Part shown: one piece after another, positions 42,712 through 49,125 of the stretch
Layout: every line of letters starts with the position of its first letter
How positions within the stretch are numbered: the stretch's first letter is position 1
Program-made: the position numbers and the translations under genes
The notes under the pieces: model-generated
The model's database searches: none
What the model saw: the letters and a program-made list of their open reading frames with translations, nothing else
What the model was told of the DNA's origin: nothing
DNA from: Cytophagales bacterium UBA2561
Lineage (GTDB): Bacteria > Bacteroidota > Bacteroidia > Cytophagales > Thermoflexibacteraceae
Reading direction: 5' to 3'
Length of the DNA stretch: 64,000 bases
Assembly: GCA_002340355.1 (NCBI GenBank)
Contig: DDLX01000046.1
Location: 9,047-73,046, forward strand

Positions 42712-43317
42712 ATGGCATTTACAGATTTTACATTAGATGATTTAGAGGAAAAATTTGGAATAAAAAATATTGAAAAGCAGATTTTTACAAACATTGAACC
42801 TCTTCACCCAAGTTCCCGATTAGAAGAGGATTTGGCATTAGCAAATGAACTTCCCATTCGTAGCGAAAAAGCGAAATCTGAAAGTATTGTATTTCCTATT
42901 TTGGTGGAAGTGCGCCGAAGAAATGACAAATATTTTACAATTTATTCAGGAGATACTTTGTCAGGAGATGCCGAAAATGGATTGAAAGGAGAATGCGATT
43001 TTATATTGGCAAAAGATATAAAATCATACACAATTAATTACCCAATTATTCATATTGTCGAGGCAAAACGTCATGATATTCAAGATGGAATTCAACAATG
43101 TTCTGCTCAGTTAGTCGGAGCGCAACGGTTCAATCAAAAGAAAGGCATTGGGCTTCCAAAATTGTACGGTTGTGCCACAACAGGCGACGAATGGCAATTT
43201 TTAGTTCTTGAAAATCAAACGATAACAATTGATAAACAGAAATATTATTTAAGCCAGATAAACGAATTATTAGGGATTTTTCAGAATATTGTAGATTATT
43301 ATAGGGAAATCATTTAA
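42712..43317 (+). CDS. PD-(D/E)XK-like (HsdR N-terminal-type) protein
   Basis: The 201-residue protein contains GECDFILAKDIKS (Asp 96) and IIHIVEAKRHDIQDG (Glu 117, Lys 119), followed by QQCSAQLVGAQRFN with a motif-like Gln. D...ExK...Q matches the nuclease fold found at the N-terminus of type I restriction subunits, but here it stands alone without helicase. Such proteins are frequent in Bacteroidota and Cyanobacteria; no function is known. A TATATTTG box (42681-42688) lies 24 bases before the ATG. It is the only plus-strand cargo gene besides the transposase, divergent from fic and convergent with the HEPN gene. Confidence 0.6.
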   Translation: MAFTDFTLDDLEEKFGIKNIEKQIFTNIEPLHPSSRLEEDLALANELPIRSEKAKSESIVFPILVEVRRRNDKYFTIYSGDTLSGDAENGLKGECDFILAKDIKSYTINYPIIHIVEAKRHDIQDGIQQCSAQLVGAQRFNQKKGIGLPKLYGCATTGDEWQFLVLENQTITIDKQKYYLSQINELLGIFQNIVDYYREII

Positions 43318-43323
43318 TAACTT

Positions 43324-43454
43324 AAAACTTTCCATATTCCTTTTATTATCAAGAAGATATACCGCAAGAAATTATTGACATCTTGGGACTTTTTGCACAG
43401 GCTAAAAATCCAGAGGAGATTCAAAATGAATTAGCGAAACGGAAGAAGAAGTAA
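43324..43454 (+). repeat. Border repeat, copy d
   Basis: It is almost identical to the last ~130 bases of copy a and keeps the frame FPYSFYYQEDIPQEIIDILG to KRKKK and TAA (43452-43454). It fills the gap between two convergent genes and ends 14 bases from the stop of the HEPN gene. Confidence 0.85.
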
Positions 43455-43467
43455 TTTGTTTTTTTTG

Positions 43468-44367
43468 CTAAAATGGTAGCTCATCCTCACGAGTTTTAAT
43501 AAATTTTGAAGGGTTTCCTAATATTTTATTCTGAAATTCATTTATTTTTGATTCAAATGATTTAATAAATTCAATCATTTTAGTAACCTCTTTCATACTT
43601 GGTTCTTCTCTACCATGAGCAGTTTGATTTCTAAGTCTTCTTAGTGCCTCTAAAGTTTCTCTATCATTATTCTCTAAATTAATATCATATATCCTCAAAT
43701 TATTAGAGAGATTAGAAATATCAGTAATTTGTCTCGTTACCCAATAGTCAAGATTTTTATCTTCAATATTATCTTTTGAAATACTTAACTGTATTTTTTC
43801 AACAATACCTAATAATCTTTTTTCTAAATAACGATATGCTGATAATAATGCTCCAACTGGGTGAATTTTAGATACTTTTAATAGTTTATCTAATTCATGT
43901 ATGTTTTTTACATGACGAAGTTGAAATGTTTTTAAATCATCTTCTGAAATAAATTCTGCCATTACTTCATCAATTACCAAATCATAATTATCTTTTAAAA
44001 AGTCTTTGAAAAAAGAGTAAGTAGCTTCCATATAAAAAATTGTAGTTAGTTCATTAGGAAACCCATACCGATGTTGAAGAGAGTTTCTCTCATCAATTAA
44101 TAATTCTAACTTGTTAAGGTGTGGAATTTTAACGTTTTTATCATCAGTTAAAACTTTGATTGAACTTGTAATTGTTATAGTTTCTTTTGGATTTTTATAA
44201 ATTGATTCACCTAAATCAAGTAATAAATCTTTAAAAATCAATTCAATAGAATTTGCTAAATGAAGAATAACAAACTTTCTGTCTTTGTCTGTTCCCCCAT
44301 TAAAATGCTCAATTGAATGTCCAAATAATTCAAGAGACGATTGAAATAAAGGTGATTCGTATGCCAT
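43468..44367 (-). CDS. Protein with two HEPN-type motifs
   Basis: The 299-residue all-helical protein has two R-N-x3-H motifs: RNSLQH (94-99) and RNQTAH (246-251). Each sits at the end of a helical unit of about 100 residues, as in HEPN domains, which form RNases in toxin-antitoxin, Abi and CRISPR effectors or non-catalytic binding modules. Both motifs are intact, which favours catalysis. There is no recognisable partner antitoxin (such as MNT) next to it. The context, between border repeat d and smc-leader copy 3, is the same as that of the 655-aa nuclease-like gene. Confidence 0.55.
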   Translation of the reverse strand: MAYESPLFQSSLELFGHSIEHFNGGTDKDRKFVILHLANSIELIFKDLLLDLGESIYKNPKETITITSSIKVLTDDKNVKIPHLNKLELLIDERNSLQHRYGFPNELTTIFYMEATYSFFKDFLKDNYDLVIDEVMAEFISEDDLKTFQLRHVKNIHELDKLLKVSKIHPVGALLSAYRYLEKRLLGIVEKIQLSISKDNIEDKNLDYWVTRQITDISNLSNNLRIYDINLENNDRETLEALRRLRNQTAHGREEPSMKEVTKMIEFIKSFESKINEFQNKILGNPSKFIKTREDELPF

Positions 44368-44411
44368 AAATTAATTATTAGTTTCCATTCAAACATACAA
44401 AAGTAAATTTA

Positions 44412-44457
44412 CCAATCCAAAAGTTCCAATTCCAAAAAATTATTATTTTTACGGACT
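44412..44457 (+). repeat. Copy of the smc leader (copy 3, partial)
   Basis: CCAATCCAAAAGTTCCAATT to about CGGACTTAG follows the first half of 45322-45370 with about 80 percent identity. It lies directly upstream of the HEPN gene, as copy 1 does upstream of the 655-aa gene. Confidence 0.7.
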
Positions 44458-44462
44458 TAGCC

Positions 44463-44546
44463 GTTGCTCGTGTCTCACGAGCGACACACTTATTTTGATA
44501 AAGTTTGAGTTTTTTGTGTTATAATTGCTCGTGAGACACGAACAAT
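44463..44546. repeat. Pair of REP palindromes upstream of the transposase
   Basis: GTTGCTCGTG-TCT-CACGAGCGAC (44463-44485) and ATTGCTCGTG-AGA-CACGAACAAT (44524-44546) face each other, the usual pairing of REPs. Each has GCC or GGC directly outside the stem. A decayed third unit lies near 44585-44600. Confidence 0.9.
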
Positions 44547-44626
44547 GGCGATAATCAAACCATAACAATGATTTATCAAATCCCTATTCGTATCTCACAA
44601 AAAACTCAAACTAAATATTTTGGCTT

Positions 44627-45163
44627 ATGATGTTTCCTGTCATGGAATTGGAAACTGTTTATTTTTACACCGCTACAATTTTAAACTGGCAAAATTTACT
44701 CAAACCAGATAAATACAAAGTTTTGATTATTAGTAGTTTGGAATATTTGGTAAAACGTAAAAAAATGGCAGTTTATGGATTTGTCATTATGCCCAATCAC
44801 GTTCATTTTATTTGGGAAATGTTAGCCAAAAATGGAAAGGAATTACCACACGCCAGTTTTATGAAATATACAGGACATCAATTTTTGAACGATTTGCAAG
44901 CTCATCATCCACAAGTTTTGCCCTATTTTTTATCCGATGCCAATAATCGCCAATATCAGTTTTGGCAACGAAATAGTTTACCGATTCCATTGTATTCCAA
45001 GAAGATATGCGAACAAAAATTAGATTACATTCATGCCAATCCTGTACAGCAAAAATGGAATTTAGTTAGTGATTTTACGGAATATTTCTACTCCTCAGCA
45101 TCTTTTTATGAATGTGGAAAAACAGATTTTTCATTTTTGACGGATTACCGAGAGCGATTTTAA
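44627..45163 (+). CDS. REP-associated tyrosine transposase (RAYT, Y1 family)
   Basis: This is a single-strand HUH transposase-like protein. GFVIMPNHVHFIWEML holds the HVH metal-binding pair, and EQKLDYIHANPVQQKWNL holds the Tyr in the usual YIHxNPV block. At 178 residues it is the normal size for RAYTs of the IS200/IS605-related Y1 family. It is flanked on both sides by REP palindromes that it presumably recognises and moves as single strands. It starts MMFPVMEL; a second ATG is the next codon. A fragment of a second copy lies at 40193. Confidence 0.92.
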   Translation: MMFPVMELETVYFYTATILNWQNLLKPDKYKVLIISSLEYLVKRKKMAVYGFVIMPNHVHFIWEMLAKNGKELPHASFMKYTGHQFLNDLQAHHPQVLPYFLSDANNRQYQFWQRNSLPIPLYSKKICEQKLDYIHANPVQQKWNLVSDFTEYFYSSASFYECGKTDFSFLTDYRERF

Positions 45164-45188
45164 GATAAAAATTCGATGATGGCATTTT

Positions 45189-45314
45189 ATTGTCCGTGAG
45201 ACACGGACAATGGCAAGGAATACAGACAGTTGTAAAAAAGCCATTATCGCCATTACTCGTGCCTCACGAGCAATTTTTACACGAGTTGTTTTATGTTCGT
45301 GAGACACGAACAAT
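45189..45314. repeat. Three REP palindromes downstream of the transposase
   Basis: ATTGTCCGTG-AGA-CACGGACAAT (45189-45211), ATTACTCGTG-CCT-CACGAGCAAT (45252-45274) and ATGTTCGTG-AGA-CACGAACAAT (45293-45314) occur. Arm changes in the first are compensatory (TCC with GGA), which shows selection on the stem. All three carry an adjacent GCCATT/AATGGC tag. Confidence 0.9.
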
Positions 45315-45318
45315 GGCA

Positions 45319-45417
45319 TAATCCAATCCAAAAATCCCAATTCCAAAAAAGTTGTTATTTTTGCGGGCTATTTCCCGAAAGCCAAACAGAAATCGGTTCA
45401 CAAAATGCAACTTACTC
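45319..45417 (+). repeat. smc leader, the original of the repeated segment (copy 2)
   Basis: The 99 bases end in the first smc codons and match 40046-40143 (about 93 percent) and partly 44412-44457. It contains the smc promoter, so this is the parental copy. Confidence 0.85.
45356..45363 (+). promoter_or_regulatory. Putative smc promoter (-7 box)
   Basis: TATTTTTG fits TAnnTTTG, 41 bases before the smc ATG. No good -33 element was seen. The same box is damaged in copy 1 of the repeat. Confidence 0.45.
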
Positions 45418-48400
45418 GACTGGAAATCAAGGGTTTTAAATCATTTGGCGAAAAGGCAGTTATCCATTTCGGCAAAGGCATCACGGGCATTGTCGGACCC
45501 AACGGATGCGGTAAATCCAACGTGATCGATGCCATGCGCTGGGTACTGGGCGAACAACGTACCAGAAATCTGCGCTCGGACAAGATGGAAAACATCATTT
45601 TTAACGGCACAAAACACCGTAAACCACTCCAAATGGCGGAGGTTTCTTTGACTTTTGACAACAACAAAAACCTCCTTCCAACCGAATATTCACAGGTTAC
45701 GATTGCACGCCGATACTACCGAACAGGGGATAGTGAATATTTGCTCAATAATGTCGTTTGTCGGCTCAAAGATATTCATAACTTATTCATGGACACAGGA
45801 ATAGGCTCGAATAGTTATGCGATTATTGAGCTGAAAATGGTCGATGAAATCCTCAATGATACCCATAATTCACGACGGGCATTATTCGAAGAAGCTGCTG
45901 GAATTTCAAAGTTTAAAGTCCGAAAAAAAGAGACTCTCAAAAAACTCCAAACTACCGATGAAGACCTCAATCGGGTGGAAGATTTGCTTTTTGAAATCGA
46001 AAAAAATTTAAAATCCTTAGAGCGACAGGCAAAACAGGCTGAAAAATATTACAAAACCAAAGCGGAATACAAAAAAATTAGTTTGGATTACGCTCGAAAA
46101 TCGGTGAGTCGAAAAGTAGAACAATTCAATAATTTAAAAGAAAAAATACAATTTGAGTCTTGTCAGAAAGAAAATTTTACCCAACAAATTCAAGAAAAAA
46201 ATAAGGAATTAGAAGAACAAAAAATTAGCTTGGAAAAAACAGAAAAATTACTTTTATCTCGTCAAAAAACTTTAAATCAGCAAACGGCAAAAATTAGAGA
46301 ATTTGAAAATGAACAGAAATTAAGTGCTGAAAGACAAGGCTTCTTGACCGAAAAAAAACAAACTTTTGAGCCACAAATTACACACGAAAAACAGACTTTA
46401 CAAAATTTAGAATCGGAAGTACAACGCCTCGAATTACAACTCAATTCCGCTCAAAAAATCTTATCAGAAATTACCTTGAATTTTGATTTGGAGAAAGAAA
46501 ATTTTGAAAAACAAAAGCAAATTACCCAAGAAATTCGACAAAAATATAACACCACTCAAGCACAAATTAAGGCACAAGAAAAACAAACTTACAGCCTCAG
46601 AAAAATTCTTGAAACTACTCAAATTCAGTATAATACTTCAAAGCAAGAACTTGAAAGGATTTTTACAGAAGGCGAATCCCAACAAAATAATTTGCAGGAT
46701 TTTTTGGATAAATTAGAAAGTTTACGAATGGATTTAGAGGAAAAAGAATTTGAATCCGAAGAATTACAAGTCAAAGAAAAACGATTACAAGAAAATATTT
46801 CAGAAACCGAAACTAAAATTAAACAATTCAAAGAATCGAAAATTAATTTAAATCGCTTTTTGGATGCACTCCAAAATGAATATAAATTATTAAAATCAGT
46901 GGTTGATAATTTAGAAGGATTTCCCGAAGCAGTCAAATTCTTGAAGAAAAATAAGGATTGGAATTGTGATGTTCCTTTGCTTTCGGATGTTTTGACTTGT
47001 GAAGACAAGTACCGCCCAGCTTTAGAAAATATTTTGCGAAATTATTTGAATTACTACATTGTCCAAACCGAAAAAGAAGCCATAGAAGGACTTCAAATTC
47101 TGGATAAAAATGATAAAGGGAAAGCAGGCTTTTTTGTATTAGAAAATGTCTCCGAAATCGAAAGAGTTACACTTCCAAAAATTGAAAATGCGATTCGTTT
47201 TACTGAAATTACTGAATTTGAATCTAATTATAAAAATTTGATTTTTAGTTTATTAAATGATATTTTTATTTTAGAAGGTTTTGAAAACGAAGAAGGTTTT
47301 GAGATTTTAAAAACAGAAAAAGGCTATCAATCGAATTTTACTTTTGTAACCTTAGATGGGAAAATTATTCGACAAAATTCAGAGCTTTTTGGTGGTTCGG
47401 TTGGAAGTTTCGAAGGTAAAAAAATTGGTCGAGTTAGTCGATTAAAAAACTTGGCTTCTGAAATCGAAAACATTAAAAAAAACATTCAAGAAATTGACGA
47501 AAAAATAACACAGAATGAATCTAAAATTCGAAAATTAAAATCAGAAACCTATCAGCAAGAAATTCAAGAAACTGAATATTTTATCACAGATTTAAAACAG
47601 CAAATTGTTTCGGTCAGAAGTCGAAAAGAACAATTGACAGAAATTGTACAAAAACAAGAATTTAGAAAACAAGAAATTGAAGAAAATAGCTATGAACTTC
47701 AGCAAATATTAGAACAAAAATCTCCTCAACTTGCAAAATTAGAACAAGAAATAAATACGTTTCAGGAGAAGTTAGAAACATTGGAAATGCAACTTTTGGA
47801 AGCTGAAGAATCTCGTGAATCTGCCAGTCAAATTTATAATGAAAAAAATATTTTGATGCTTCGAGAGCAAAATCGATTTGAAGGATTTCACAAGGAAATA
47901 GACTACAAAAAACAAAATTTACACAGCACAAAACAACGTCTTGAGAAATTATCATCAGAATTGCAAAATATTGAAAACCAAATTAATAACTCTAAAAATT
48001 TGTATCAAAATTCTGATGAAATTTTACAAAGATTAAAGGACGAACAAACTCAAATTCGAACAGGTGTAAATGAAACTGAGAAGGTTTTTTATGCTACTCG
48101 GCAGCAAATCAATAATCTTGAAAAACAGCTTTCGGAAGTACGTCAAAATCGAGAAAATACAAGTATTTTACTTAATGAATTACAAAGCAAATCCAATGAG
48201 TTACGAATCGAAATGCTCTCGACAAAAGAGCGGTTAGCAGTTGAATTTGAGGAAGATTTGGATAGACTTTTAGATAGCCATGAAACTGAAATTTCGCCTC
48301 TTTTAGAAGAGGACTTGAGACAAAAAGTAACCCATTTGAAACAGCGTTTACAACGTATCGGACAAATTAACTCGACTGCACCCGAAGCCTATCAAAAAAT

Positions 48401-48980
48401 CAAAAAACGATACGATTTTATTGAAACTCAAAAACAAGATTTGGTAGAAGCTAAGAATGCACTTCTAAGAACTATTGAAGCAACTGAACAGACTGCACAA
48501 GAAAATTTTATGAAATCATTTCATCAAATTCGTACAAATTTTATTCATGTTTTTCGTTCCCTTTTTTCAGAAGAAGATTCTTGTGATTTGGAACTAAGCG
48601 ACCCACAAAATCCTTTGGAATCCAAAGTCGAAATTATGGCACAACCCAAAGGAAAACGTCCCTTAACGATTAATCAACTTTCAGGAGGCGAAAAAACCCT
48701 TACTGCAACCTCTTTACTTTTTGCAATTTACCTTTTACGCCCTGCTCCATTTTGTATTTTTGACGAAGTGGATGCTCCCTTGGATGATGCCAATATTGAT
48801 AAATTCAATAAAATTATAAAGAAGTTTTCAACTGATTCCCAGTTTATTATCGTTACACATAATAAGCGAACAATGGCGCAAACGGATATTGTTTATGGGG
48901 TTACTATGACGGCTAACGATTATGGGATTTCACGAGTTTTGCCCGTAGATTTACGAAATTTGCAAGATGTTGAAGTATAA
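45405..48980 (+). CDS. smc: Chromosome segregation ATPase SMC
   Basis: SMC forms the ring-shaped condensin that compacts and resolves chromosomes. Walker A GPNGCGKS lies at residues 31-38. Two long coiled coils (about 170-500 and 670-1020) flank a hinge (KFLKKNKDWNCDVPLLSDVL...NSELFGGSVGSFEGKKIGR). The C-terminal head has LSGGEKTL (signature) and FCIFDEVDAPLDDANI (Walker B, D-loop). At 1191 residues it is full length. The first ~200 bases, coding for the Walker A region, are clearly richer in G and C than the rest of the gene. Its leader has been copied twice into the accessory region upstream. Confidence 0.97.
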   Translation: MQLTRLEIKGFKSFGEKAVIHFGKGITGIVGPNGCGKSNVIDAMRWVLGEQRTRNLRSDKMENIIFNGTKHRKPLQMAEVSLTFDNNKNLLPTEYSQVTIARRYYRTGDSEYLLNNVVCRLKDIHNLFMDTGIGSNSYAIIELKMVDEILNDTHNSRRALFEEAAGISKFKVRKKETLKKLQTTDEDLNRVEDLLFEIEKNLKSLERQAKQAEKYYKTKAEYKKISLDYARKSVSRKVEQFNNLKEKIQFESCQKENFTQQIQEKNKELEEQKISLEKTEKLLLSRQKTLNQQTAKIREFENEQKLSAERQGFLTEKKQTFEPQITHEKQTLQNLESEVQRLELQLNSAQKILSEITLNFDLEKENFEKQKQITQEIRQKYNTTQAQIKAQEKQTYSLRKILETTQIQYNTSKQELERIFTEGESQQNNLQDFLDKLESLRMDLEEKEFESEELQVKEKRLQENISETETKIKQFKESKINLNRFLDALQNEYKLLKSVVDNLEGFPEAVKFLKKNKDWNCDVPLLSDVLTCEDKYRPALENILRNYLNYYIVQTEKEAIEGLQILDKNDKGKAGFFVLENVSEIERVTLPKIENAIRFTEITEFESNYKNLIFSLLNDIFILEGFENEEGFEILKTEKGYQSNFTFVTLDGKIIRQNSELFGGSVGSFEGKKIGRVSRLKNLASEIENIKKNIQEIDEKITQNESKIRKLKSETYQQEIQETEYFITDLKQQIVSVRSRKEQLTEIVQKQEFRKQEIEENSYELQQILEQKSPQLAKLEQEINTFQEKLETLEMQLLEAEESRESASQIYNEKNILMLREQNRFEGFHKEIDYKKQNLHSTKQRLEKLSSELQNIENQINNSKNLYQNSDEILQRLKDEQTQIRTGVNETEKVFYATRQQINNLEKQLSEVRQNRENTSILLNELQSKSNELRIEMLSTKERLAVEFEEDLDRLLDSHETEISPLLEEDLRQKVTHLKQRLQRIGQINSTAPEAYQKIKKRYDFIETQKQDLVEAKNALLRTIEATEQTAQENFMKSFHQIRTNFIHVFRSLFSEEDSCDLELSDPQNPLESKVEIMAQPKGKRPLTINQLSGGEKTLTATSLLFAIYLLRPAPFCIFDEVDAPLDDANIDKFNKIIKKFSTDSQFIIVTHNKRTMAQTDIVYGVTMTANDYGISRVLPVDLRNLQDVEV

Positions 48981-49125
48981 ATATATGATTTTATGAAAAG
49001 AGCTATTAAAATAAATTTTGTTTACAGTAAAGTATTAAACCTATCACGTTTTTCAAAACATGACAGGTTAAAAATCAATAAACTTAAGCAATCCTCTTTC
49101 AAGGAGATTTAGGAGTTAGTAACGT

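Noticed and set aside
38024..43317. A complete restriction-modification system
   Set aside because: Nuclease-like proteins are present but no methyltransferase motif (such as DPPY/NPPY or a Cys-5 methylase PC motif) was found in any gene of the region.
37705..45417. A CRISPR array or integron cassette array
   Set aside because: Repeats are four, long, irregularly spaced and partly coding-like; no short repeat-spacer pattern, no integrase gene and no attC-type core sites were seen.
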